Shown here: positions 23,271 through 32,860 of the stretch, piece by piece
How the letters are laid out: the number at the start of each line of letters is the position of its first letter
Numbering within the stretch: position 1 is the first letter of the stretch
Assembly: GCA_014898415.1 (NCBI GenBank)
Contig: RCTD01000025.1
Span: 558,001-622,000 of the forward strand
Direction: 5' to 3'
Source of the DNA: Stromatinia cepivora
Lineage: Eukaryota > Ascomycota > Leotiomycetes > Helotiales > Sclerotiniaceae
Length of the DNA: 64,000 nt
Notes under the pieces: generated by a model
Told to the model about the DNA's origin: nothing
Seen by the model: the letters and a program-made list of their open reading frames with translations, nothing else
Database searches by the model: none
Program-made: the position numbers and the translations under genes

Positions 23271-23799
23271 TCTTGGAGGAGGTTGATAGGTTAATAATAA
23301 TGAATAATATAATAATAATACTATTCACTATTATTATAGTGGAAGACTTAGTTATATAGCTTAAAAGGGTAATCGAATATATAATGGTTGAAGTCAAAAT
23401 ATAAGTGTATTGAATATTGAATTTATTTTGCTTGTTTTTCAGAAGAATTCTTTGAAGAAAATCTTCTTATTTATAGTATTTGATAAGATTCTATGAAATT
23501 CTATAATATTCTATGATTATAAATAAGATCGATTTAAATCGAATCTTATAGAATTATTTTATATAATGAAATGAAATAGTAACCAATAATATTTAACCTT
23601 AGAAATAAGAAAGTTCTATACGCTTCCATCACATTCTATTCCATTATAAATCATTCTAGTATGATATATGATCGAAATTTCATATAATAATAAAATTTAA
23701 TAATATTAAATTATATTATTAATATATCACGTGATCATATAACCATCGGTTCGGTTAATATTATTAAGTGATTTAATAAACTTATTAGAAATTCTTATA
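23271..23799 (-). repeat. 5' LTR of the copia element
   Basis: 529 bp, identical by eye to 18079-18607. Followed outward by the target duplication ATCTC at 23800-23804. Confidence 0.93.
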
Positions 23800-24229
23800 A
23801 TCTCACTTTTAAAATCCATCAAATATATTCAATAGGATTAAGATCAAGAGAATAAAAAGATTAATTCTTTAATATTGGGATCCCTTTCTTTTGAAATCAA
23901 TCCTATACTTTATAGGTACAATGAATAGAAGCATTATCCTATATAAATTCATACTTTGGATTCAATCTTTCAAAAACAGAGTCTACTTCAACATCGAGGA
24001 TCTCGAGATATAAATTGGCATTATACTTATGTTTCTTATTTTCAAAATCTTTATTTATTATATATAGATTATTCCTTTCAAGATCTCAAAAGTTTTTCTA
24101 AATTATAATCTTCATATTCTTATTCGTATTATATATTTGAATCATTCTAGATTCCTATTTCTAAACAGGAATGCAAAAGTATCATTCTTCTTTTTTACTT
24201 TGTCTCTGCTTTATAAAACATTTGTCATT

Positions 24230-24538
24230 TATCACGGGATAGTATGATTACAGAGCACTTTCAGGGATCGGGGAATAGGTGGTACACGTGATTGGTAGAG
24301 TAAAAGAATTGAATGACTTGCCCTTGATTATATGAATCAAGAGCTGTATATATAGAATAAATAAGTGGTTATCTAGCCGATATGCACCTTAATTAGGCTA
24401 GATCTCTGTTTACTAGGATATCAGGATCACCTTATCAATTGGTAGATTGGTAAGGGCTAGTGGATCCTTCATTCCGATTGCAAAGCATACGCTTTGATCC
24501 TTCGTAGGATACAGGGGATCACAGGGCTTTCCGTGACA
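24230..24538. mobile_element. Solo LTR (309 bp) inside the Tc1 element
   Basis: A block of much lower AT content interrupts the Tc1 body. It runs from TATCACGGGA to TTCCGTGACA, so the ends are a near-perfect inverted repeat TGTCACGG/CCGTGACA with one G-to-A at position 2. It is flanked by the direct repeat TCATT (24225-24229 and 24539-24543). TG...CA ends plus a 5-bp duplication indicate an LTR; there is no internal coding part, so it is a solo LTR left by recombination, probably of a different family from the copia element. Confidence 0.8.
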
Positions 24539-25084
24539 TCATTCTATATAATTAATCCCTATTCCTTTATTATCAATTCTCTATATACTAGGCATTATAC
24601 AAATCGTTTGAACATATATATCTGGGTAAGTTCCAGCCGCTTTTTATACTTTCAATTGATGATTCTATAAACCTTCAAAATCTTTTTAATAGTAGAGATA
24701 CTACATTTAAGGCTTACAATTGTTTTTGTTTATATATAGATTAATTTTGGATATAATCGAATATATCGAATTAGTATACATTCTTCTCTTTCTGTATAAA
24801 ATCTAATTCAAAGAATACAAGGTAGATTTATTCCTTTATTATATAATACATCTTATTATAGAGTATAACAAACGATTCGCATTTCGAAATTGAGATCAAT
24901 TGCGATACAATAAAGACTAAAGCCATTAAAAGCTTTATTAATAATTTTGTTATATAAATATAGAATAAAATGTTTAAAAGCTAGTTCCCTTTCAATATTC
25001 AAGGTTTTGGGAATACGTTGTGGTACTATTGATGAATAAATAATAAAGAGAATTAAAATTCAATTCACGAAATTTACGCGTTTT

Positions 25085-25119
25085 TAAGGTTTTGGGGTAA
25101 TATAAGTGCACGGTTACTG
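25085..25119 (-). repeat. Right terminal inverted repeat of the Tc1/mariner element
   Basis: In reverse complement begins CAGTAACCGTGCACTTATAT then TACCCCAAAACCT, matching the left end at 17701. Followed by TA at 25120-25121. Confidence 0.85.
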
Positions 25120-25121
25120 TA

Positions 25122-26040
25122 TGTTGGTTGCATGCACACTTCTGCAAAGTTGAATACAATATTTTTGGTAGATATTTGGTTTTGATGCAATTATACGCTA
25201 CGAACTGAATACAATGACTGAAAAGTTTTGAAATAATCGACTAAAGATCAAGCTATTCATGATTTTTGGAAGATAATGCGTGTCTCATGAACACCTAATC
25301 CAGCTGCTGAAGTTTCCGAATTGATTATAGACTAGTTTCTATAAGCAAGGACAGAGACGCACGAACTGATATTTTCCACAACCGTTTCGCGCCGTGCCGC
25401 TCATGTGCGTCGCACTTGCTACCCGCCAAATCAAATATTCAGCCATTCTCACTGCGCATACAACACAATTTCAATTATTTTTTTGGACCTGCCAAGTTCG
25501 CTTACGCCGAGTGCGATTCATGCGTCAGTAACGGCTGAACCAAGCTACCGGATCCTACAATAGCTTTGATTCGTGCGGCCTAATCAACTCGTGATTATAA
25601 GTTGCATTGGGCCCCAGTAGGTGCATTTCTTCAAACATATATTCCCCCAATTTATGATTATTGTGCTGCATTTGATTTGGCGAAACAAGACATGTAAAAA
25701 TTTTGGAGCTCCAACGTCGCCATTTTGAATCGGATCTCTGGGTGAAATCCGGCCATATTTCTCGAGACCAAGCATTTGGCATGGGGCTAGGTGAATCTTG
25801 CTGTGTTCAAGTTGGTGTGCCATAACCTGGCAACCATATTGCGGAGGTTTGCCGATGGAACACGTATTGTGTGGTTTAGTCATTATCTAGATGTATGACC
25901 GGTCTATAAATGCCACCTGATGTTCCCCTTTACTTGCCGACTCCAAGTTCACAATTTTGAATACGTCTCTTATTGATCATTTCTACTTGCCTTCAAATCA
26001 TCTGCCGTCTCAACAACCAATCACACTTGTAGCCTTCGTC
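25122..26040. other. Intergenic with the promoter of the Kex2-repeat gene
   Basis: GC content returns to normal right after the transposon. Minus-strand frames at 25555-25883 overlap each other without a motif. The last 150 bp hold a TATA box and a C/T-rich leader for the gene at 26041. Confidence 0.5.
25905..25910 (+). promoter_or_regulatory. TATA box of the Kex2-repeat gene
   Basis: TATAAA in the context ggtcTATAAAtgcc, 131 bp before the start codon at 26041, a plausible distance for a fungal core promoter. Position and motif only. Confidence 0.5.
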
Positions 26041-26592
26041 ATGCAGATTCGTCTCATAATTGCTGCAGTGGTTACTGCTATCGTTGCTCCCAGCTTAGCC
26101 GCTCCAGCTCCTTGTATGATCTTCCGCACCAGCCAATCCCTTGACATTGAGTAACTCCTTCTATCTATCTACGGGGCCGCAAACGTCGAAATCATCATGG
26201 AAAAAAGAGAACGTGAGTACTCGTCTTCCAACTCTCGAGTCTTCAGCTCGGTTGTGGACTAACGGTTGATATCTACAGCTAAAATTCCATTGAAGAGAGA
26301 ACCAGAACGTACGCTATACACTTGTCAATTTCAAATTGACAATTTGAAATTGCTTTTATGAATGATAGCTTAATTGTGCTGAATCTGACCTTCGAGTTTT
26401 ACAGTTGCCAAACCGTTTAAGAGAGAAGCGGGGGGTATGTAGATCCGATGATTCCTTTCATGGAGCGCAATTAATTGTTGTTTTACACAGTTGCAGCGCC
26501 ATTTAAGAGAGAAGCAGAACGTACGTCAATCATATAATTCTTTTGGGCATTATGAATACTGATTGCCAAATACAGTTGCAGCGCAGTTCTAG
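26041..26592 (+). CDS. Candidate secreted Kex2-processed repeat peptide precursor built from 30-nt exons
   Basis: The ATG at 26041 opens a signal peptide (MQIRLIIAAVVTAIVAPSLA, then APAP). The first exon ends at 26113. Downstream, exons 26279-26308, 26405-26434 and 26491-26520 are each exactly 30 nt, all in phase 1, each with AAGAGAGAA (Lys-Arg-Glu) at the same place, and each followed by a GT donor. A final 17-nt exon, 26576-26592, ends in TAG. An earlier exon ending at 26212 also encodes EKRE. Each 30-nt exon therefore gives one decapeptide of the type (L/V)A-x-PF-KR-E-(A/P)-(E/G), so Kex2 cleavage would free short octapeptides. No Tyr or Cys lies in the repeats; Phe is the only aromatic. 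The acceptor of the second exon is not visible (ctacgg where the others have tacag). An intact UstYa gene lies 743 bp downstream on the opposite strand. Could be a RiPP precursor or a pheromone-like peptide. Confidence 0.68.
26326..26352. repeat. Perfect 13-bp inverted repeat inside an intron of the repeat-peptide gene
   Basis: CAATTTCAAATTG, one A, then CAATTTGAAATTG: perfect hairpin arms with a 1-nt spacer, in the longest intron (26309-26404). Could fold in the pre-mRNA; no function known. Confidence 0.7.
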
Positions 26593-27334
26593 CGGGTGTG
26601 GGGTTATAAGATCTGATACTATGATCTGAGTTGGTACACTAGCGGACTTTTGAAATGTGATTGGAATGCTATTAAGTTGTAATAACCGCATTCGGGATGG
26701 AAGAAATACTGGTTAATTCCCTTGCGGCTGAAAATTCAACATTTTCACAGCTTAGCCATATTCATTCTGCCATGTTGACATTGATATAATGATTAAGAAC
26801 ACCTTCCACCAATCTCTGAGATATTTTGCAATTAATGATGTCGTGTGACTGTTTCTGCGCCCCACTGTCAAGACAAGAGTGTTGAACCATCCATCAATCG
26901 ACCACCCCAAAAATGGAAGGTGGGCCGGCCCGCCTAAATTGGTTCCAAACTTGCATTGAAGAACTCTGATGTCTCTCTTGGATTTACCAACGTCATGTAC
27001 AGAAGTATGGTAGAATGAACTTTTACACGTGCAATAGGACTTTGATGAAGGATGTGGCTTCTTGGAACGGGTAAACTCCTCGTGTGGTGACTTGGGTGCA
27101 TGTGCTTACCATATCGCTGTCGTGAGAAGCCATGTCGGGAGGTGGCTTAATGCTATTCATTCACGCGTGGAACTTTCAACACAAATAAGAGCTGCGCTGT
27201 TCAGCTATGTTCACTTTCTGTGATTCTAAACGATTGGAACTCAACGACACTTTTATCAGGATATATATAACTTTTCCACGAGCCTGGATAATCTTAGCTG
27301 AGGTATTATTACACTATGCATAAAGAAGTAGGTA
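26593..27334. other. Intergenic between two converging genes
   Basis: 743 bp between the 3' ends of the repeat-peptide gene and the UstYa-family gene; no gene or repeat recognised. Confidence 0.5.
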
Positions 27335-28229
27335 TTATGTGATTCGTTGGCCATTCTCAAGAGAAGGATTGCTTCCATCCGGGCAACGACGGTATCGCTC
27401 AACTTCTCCCACCCCATCTTCATAGGTATCAGGCTCGATATAACATGCAGAATGCTTGTTTGCCCATTCATCAAGTCTTGTCCAGTCCCTGCATAACCGA
27501 TACTGCCCAAACGCCGTGCCACGACCTGCCTCCTCGCTTGAATATCGAGGTGAATCATCGGCGTTGCATAGGATATCTTCCCGAAGAGCGATAAGACAGT
27601 GATCCACATGAGGAACTGGCTCAGTCTGTTCTGTTTGATTTCGAAATTGCAAGATTGAAGTGCGAAGCTTTTTCTGTTTTTGTGTTAGTTTTGTAATAAA
27701 AGAACACGAAGGTGGTGGGTTCAACAAACTAAACAATGAAGATTGTGGTGTCCTTGTAAGAGGTAAATGCCTCTACTAGAATCCCATGGCCATCTCTGTG
27801 CGCTTGGCAGGCCCTTCTCGGCAACGAAAGCGTCTGTTAAGGCAATTACACCGGTATCAGCCATGGGAAACTCCCATTCCTCATCGGGAATGTCGTCATC
27901 TTTCCCGGGAATGGCGAACGGCTTCAATGTATCCCGAGAAAGATGAGCTAAAGCTTGTTAGCAAGCTTCCCAGATTCGATCACATTGCTGGTAGACTTAC
28001 CATATTCCGAGACACAGCTCCAACCATTTTGGTTGGCTGTAGATATATGAAGATTCCAAATCCAAATGACATGTCCAACGACGGAGACAAAAAGAGTTAT
28101 GATGAGAATGATCTTATCTTTTGGAAAACGAGGAAATATTTGGCTCTGAATGCCGATAGCCTCTGAGGAAGACAATCCTTCATCACTAGAGTCCGCCCCC
28201 CTTACAGGTTCGTATTTTGTTCCCGCCAT
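27335..28229 (-). CDS. UstYa-family (DUF3328) oxidase, intact
   Basis: Exons 28229-28001, 27947-27730 and 27673-27335 join in frame to 261 aa. Residues ~38-58 (DKIILIITLFVSVVGHVIWIW) form one membrane anchor after a short cytosolic N-terminus, so the catalytic part would face the secretory lumen. Next come AHLSRDTLKPFAIP, GVIALTDAFVAEKGLPSAQRW, and the first HxxHC motif HHNLHCLKKLRTS (joined across intron 2). The second follows, HVDHCLIALREDILCNADDSP, which is the diagnostic pair of the family. The C-terminal tail runs YRLCRDWTRLDEWANKH. In ustiloxin, asperipin and related pathways such proteins oxidatively cross-link core peptides cut from Kex2-repeat precursors. Here the gene converges on exactly such a candidate at 26041-26592. 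The motif set and clean splicing argue for a working gene; the substrate is inferred from position only. Confidence 0.9.
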
Positions 28230-29045
28230 GGCTAAAATGAATCAAAGTACAAGAGGAATAAAGTAGTGGGAATCGCTCTGATATTGAAAACTTTACGATA
28301 GAACTTCGGTGAACAAGAATGGCAACTTATACCAAACTTTTTAAAGAGGTTGCTTTGCCGCACAACACCATGACTAAAATTAGATGAAGGAGAGGCAACG
28401 CTATCCCTTCAATACACCACCTTAAAGCATGGAATTGCATTTGGCTGCCACACTATACAAGCATGTTGTGAAAGGGCCGGGGTTCGGCTGCAATGCAAGT
28501 TATGCAACCTCGATAACAAGGGCCCCTGCTATCTTGCATGCGAGCTAGAAATGAACGTGGATGATGACAAGTCTGAAAATAATATCATGATGTAGTGATT
28601 GGTTAATTATACCGGGTGCAGGAGACCAATCTACTCTGCCGCTCTCGGATCGGCGTTTACATGGCTCTCTGACTTCAACCACACTACATCGTTCCATGGT
28701 ATGGCTGCGAATTCAAGGCGTGTAAAATTGTATCAGTCTGCCAGGGACCAGATGGTGAATTGGATTAGTTTCTTCACACCAACAAATACCAACGGCCACC
28801 ACTTTGCTGATGGAGGATTTAAATCTACTTTGGTAGCAGCGTCGCAGTCTGACATATCAATCAGCGACATCCATGATTAACAAGAGCTCTTGGATTTCCT
28901 TTATTTCTACGAAGCATCCCACCAAACTTGTGAAACAATCTCCCAGCTCTGCACACGAATCTGTCAAACACTTTTCCCACCTTGAGATTCTTTTTTGTGA
29001 TTTCACCTTCTGCTCAATCTCAACTACTATCCGAAAGATCCGATC
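28230..29045. other. Intergenic between divergent genes
   Basis: Shared upstream region of the UstYa-family gene (minus) and the rhodopsin-domain pseudogene (plus). A 93-codon plus frame at 28599-28880 has no recognisable motif. AT-rich TTTAAAAA and TATAAG elements lie near 28330-28350 upstream of the UstYa start. Confidence 0.45.
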
Positions 29046-30565
29046 ATGGGCGCTCCATATGATACTATCCAACCTCATGGCCCCACGAAACCCGCTAGCG
29101 TTATGGTTGTGAGCACCTTCCTTCCGATCTTGGCACTCATCGCTGTCGTCCTCCGATTCAATGTTCGACGGGTACAGAGAACGGCTCTCAGGTTCGATGA
29201 CTGGATCATGATACCCGCTGCTTTACTCGTTATTGGAATGAGTATTTGCGGTATACTTGGTGAGTTGTAGTCCGTGAAGGTATTCCATAGTGACCAGTTA
29301 TGGCTAAGAGAATCGTCATACTAGGCGTGCAGAAGAAAATATGGGGCTACCACTCACCCACCGATTCTGCGGCTATTCTTGTAGACAGTGTGACTTATGA
29401 AGGCAAGGCAAGTAAATAGAACTCTGGTTGTAAGGGCCGTGCTAATCAATGGCTTCTCAGCTACTGAACTCATTTCAATACATCCAAATCGGCGCACTAG
29501 CTACAATCAAGATTGGCGCTCTATTATTTTATAAGCGAGTATTCTGCACAAACATGAGATCCGCTTTCGAAATAATAAACACGGCGACCATAGCTTTCGT
29601 TGCAATCTGGGCATTTGCTATGATACTCGGCAATACATTTCAGTGTGGTCGACATGTTGACGCGCTATGGCTTACATCGGACGACTACTTGTAATACTGC
29701 GCTGTTATATCACCAGCCTTTGTATAAGCTTTCACCATCATCAACTTCGTGTTGGATCTGTGGATTATTCTACTGCCATTACTAATGGTGTGTATTCTAA
29801 GCTGTTAGCGACAAGCATATGTACGCTGACAATGTATCGATTTAGATATTCCATTTGCAAACAAATACCGGACGTAAATGGGCTATCTCTGGTGTATTTC
29901 TTCTCGCTTCGATGTATGAGAACTTTCCGAGTCTAAATTCAGGCATTGTGATAGTTGGACTATAATATGGGCTAACCATGTGTCGAAACAGTGGCTTGGC
30001 AGCTTCCATCACACGTGCTGCATACATCATTCAGATGTTCGACAGTAGGTACAGCAAGTCTTGGCCGATGTTATTGAATGCAACTAACTTAGTCTGCTAT
30101 AGCTCAATTTGACCCCAATGCCGACTACCGCCGTGAGTACCCCGAAAGAGAAGAAAACTGGTTTCTGACTCTTCTCTAGTACAAGATACTTTGATAATAT
30201 TCTGGTCCAACTTCGAAGCATCTATGTGTCTTTTAGCAGTCAACCTTCCCTCTCTCTGGGCCTACAAAACATCAATTCCCCCAACGCAATTCCTCGCCAG
30301 TGTCCGAAGCTTCATTACCATCCGGTCTGACCGCTCGACTACTCGCAATCGAGCGGGCCATGACACTATAACACCGGACAACAGATCTGAAAATTCATCA
30401 TCATCGGTTGCAAAGATGTGTACAAGTAACAATCGGGTGGATGTATACGCCATGCATGACTTAGAATCTCAAAACCAACACATTGCCGCACCGAAGGGCG
30501 CTATCCTTGTAGATTCTCATATGTTGCTGACCACCCAAAACAAAAGTGTACGGGGCCAGGAGTAA
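29046..30565 (+). pseudogene. PTH11-type rhodopsin-domain membrane protein with two nonsense codons
   Basis: Exons can be joined in frame from the ATG at 29046. Helix 1-2 segment FLPILALIAVVLRFNVRRVQ is followed by RFDDWIMIPAALLVIGMSIC. A short exon begins GVQKKIWGYHSPTDSAA and ends at a GC donor. The third exon carries LLFYKRVFCTNMRSAFEIIN and QCGRHVDALWLTSDDYL. The family then expects Q-YC...FVQAFTIINFVLD, but both Gln codons read TAA (29692-29694 and 29725-29727), 11 codons apart. Beyond them the frame is intact through FVLDLWIILLPLLM, GRKWAISGVFLLAS, AASITRAAYIIQMFD and FWSNFEASMCLLAVNLPSLWAY to a Ser/Thr-rich tail ending at 30565. Two CAA-to-TAA changes are C-to-T, as RIP leaves. This family of seven-helix proteins includes plant-surface sensors; ligand unknown. 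Otherwise well preserved, so recently lost. Confidence 0.83.
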
Positions 30566-31640
30566 CATTGGCTGCCGTCACCTGATCATCAATCAAGTTG
30601 AAGATATGGTAATGTAGCGGAAGATGTTTGAGGTGACCTTTGATATCGCATTATTATCACAAGAGTATTGAGGAGAAAGAACTCGTGTTATCTAGACGAA
30701 ACATTAAGATAGCTACTAGGCTATTTGTCTTGACAACCTAAGGAAGGATGCATATTGTAGACTAGGCAAGAAACAATCAATCATTCGGGATATTTCCAGC
30801 CGCATATTTGACTTGGATATGATAACAAAATTGATGTTTTGACACATGTAATATATCTTGACCCTGAATCCATTTTGTAGATACGCTTCATGTCACTAGC
30901 GGGGTTCCATGATATATTGTTGTGAAACGGATGAGAAAAATGCCGCACGCAGCCACGAGTGACAAGGGGTTTCGAGGCTGGAGCGAGATAGAGGGTTGAA
31001 GGATAAACTGAATATGCCGACGTTGTAGTTGTTTTAGCCGGGCTCTGATTATATATACTCTAATACTTTATAGGTTTAGACTAGATACGAAGGGAGAAGG
31101 AGGAATGCTTGTGAACAGTGAACCTGTAAATTTGTGGACTTTTAACAACACCATCTGAACCGGAGAAAGATCCATTGCGGGGCCGAAATCTCAGCATTCC
31201 GATTTCTTAGTTCCAAATAAGCTCTCAAAACATAAGAATTTTGCCAGCAATAATTGCTGATGTATGAGATCCCATACTGGGCAATTCAAAGAGGGAAAAT
31301 GTTAGGATCGTGGATCCTACCACACAAACAGCCATCTTTAAAATCTGCAAAAAAGGACAGGTGGCTAGAAAGTAAATAGACTCAAAAATTTATGCACTTG
31401 TATAATCCAACAAGTTGTTAGCCAACCATACTAGGAAATTTGGAGGAGAAGAGCTAAAGTAATGGAATTGGTATAGGCGTAGTAGGCCAACGACGGAGTA
31501 GATATGTTGGATTGCGTTGGATTGTGCAGCGCGACAAACGCTTTGTATGCAGCGATGAGCGGACATAAATAGACTAATAAATTTGAGGCAACCCGCCTCT
31601 CCCTTTTCCCTTTCGCACCCTTATACTAGTCCTCCCACGA
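30566..31640. other. Intergenic, no gene seen
   Basis: About 1.1 kb without an open frame of note and without recognisable repeats. Confidence 0.5.
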
Positions 31641-32265
31641 CCCAATAGTCGACGCCCTCGGCGCCCTAACCACCCGCACCCACTTCCGCCACAACATGGA
31701 CCAATACTCACACTGACTCTGCGTGAGCCCCGACGTCTGAATCTAATAAAGTAGTGGGGGGCGGCTGTTGGCGTATAGCACTCGAAAATGAGAAAGCAGA
31801 GATGGAGTCATTGAACCGTGGTGTTTACCTGAGGGTGAGAAGAGAGAGTATGCTAATGGGGATCAAGTGGATAGAGGGGCGCATTGTGTTGTGTGTCTCT
31901 TTCGGGAAATCGGGGATTTGAATGGTTCGAGGAAGAAGAGAATGAAAATCCAGACTAATATCAGAATAGCCGTCGAGGTAGTATTTTCGTCCCCCTCCTA
32001 CCGATGCCAAGGAATCGGAAGTCTAGCTCTGGCATGGGGAACGCAGAAGATGGATCAATTGGGACTAGATTGTTATGTAGAAGTTTCACAAATAGGTGTT
32101 TTTCTGCATAGCAAACGTGAAGTTGAAAGGATTGGGGATGTGGAGGTGAAATCGGAAAAGGAGGAGTATTTGAGAGTGAGGAGTGGAAGAGGGTTGATAG
32201 GGAGTTGGTTAAAAATTGGACGGTTAGGCGGAAGCCTTGTAGGAAGGTTTCAGCATAGTGTATGA
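31641..32265 (+). pseudogene. GNAT acetyltransferase, copy 2, heavily decayed
   Basis: Pieces of the same protein as at 16622-17379 can be read in order. VDALGALTTRTHFRHNMDQY (about 31648-31707) matches the copy-1 segment ending in SHWLKV, but the Trp codon is TGA. Next, WCLPEGEKREYANG (about 31817-31858) corresponds to WWLPEGEKRKYSE. Finally, VVFSSPSYRCQGIGSLALAWGTQK (31979-32050) is the acetyl-CoA loop exon, followed by LGLDCYVEVSQIGVFL. The last piece keeps the Trp that copy 1 has lost. Several frameshifts separate the pieces. Dead relic. Confidence 0.75.
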
Positions 32266-32860
32266 AGCGATGTTGTGAGGATCTGCTGGTAAGTAAATGG
32301 GTAGTGGCATGGCTGCTCGAATACCCGGTTTTATCAATTGAAATGCGAGGTTTACACCGTCTAACAAAATGTGCAGCCAGCGCGTCATAGGATAGTAGCG
32401 GATATTGTGGTAGCAAATATTCTGTTTCCACCAAGCAGTCATGATGTTCATTCCTCGTCCAAAAGAGCGGCTGACGAATTCTTTGAACACTGCCATGCGG
32501 GTGATCGTTCCGTATAACTATCATATCGAGCGAGGAATAATGTATATATAGGCAAATCAGAGCAGTAGGCAGGTCAATTTACGAAAGTGAAATGGATACA
32601 TCTCGCAACTAGCATGCCCATCAAGAAAAGTTCAGCGCGCGCGTGCAGAATAATAATGATCATGATTCATTCAATTTTCCATGAGCTGAAAAGAAGATGA
32701 ATGCACACTCGCATATAAAAACATAATTACAGTGCGAGACAAATACTTTCTCAAGATATAGACATTCCAACACATTTTGCATATACGCTTTACGCCACTA
32801 ACGCCGTTCTATGCTATACACAAGCAATCCACTTGGGTAACATCAACATCAACGAAATCA
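32266..32860. other. Intergenic, 3' of ARG8
   Basis: Minus-strand frames (up to 187 codons, 32524-31961) mostly run antisense to the GNAT relic and show no motif. Otherwise 3' flank of the aminotransferase gene. Confidence 0.5.

Larger units (their letters stand above)
18079..23799 (-). mobile_element. Ty1/copia LTR retrotransposon inserted in the Tc1 transposase
   Basis: 5.72-kb element with two 529-bp LTRs, gag/protease and reverse transcriptase/RNase H frames in copia order, a primer-binding site and a purine tract. It is flanked by the 5-bp duplication ATCTC (18074-18078 and 23800-23804). Removing the element and one ATCTC copy joins Tc1 codons ...WILKVR and LYKMFPDI... in frame, which proves the exact borders. 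LTRs look identical by eye along their whole length, so the insertion is recent. Yet the pol region between gag and RT is full of stops, so this copy cannot make its own integrase and must have moved in trans, or been gene-converted. LTR ends in the sense strand are TATAAG...CCAAGA instead of TG...CA. Confidence 0.93.
17701..25119 (-). mobile_element. Tc1/mariner element, decayed, carrying two nested LTR insertions
   Basis: The ends form an imperfect terminal inverted repeat beginning CAGTA and sharing ACTTATATTACCCCA-AACCT; both are flanked by TA (17699-17700 and 25120-25121), the Tc1/mariner target. The minus strand between 23805 and about 25060 reads, through many stops, as a DDE transposase: NLYLEILDVEVDSVFERLN, QDNASIHCTYKVQDWFQKKG, and SLDLNPIEYI. 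The C-terminus (YKMFPDI ... LFDKLKTSISDRIEICIVIRGWYTKY) lies on the other side of the copia element, at about 18073-17880. Without the nested elements it is about 1.4 kb. Very AT-rich with stops where Trp/Gln are expected, so RIP-inactivated. Both later insertions target its body. Confidence 0.88.

Noticed and set aside
25555..25883. 75- and 99-codon minus-strand frames
   Set aside because: Overlapping, no motif, next to a transposon end.
31961..32524. 187-codon minus-strand frame
   Set aside because: Largely antisense to the GNAT relic; no domain.
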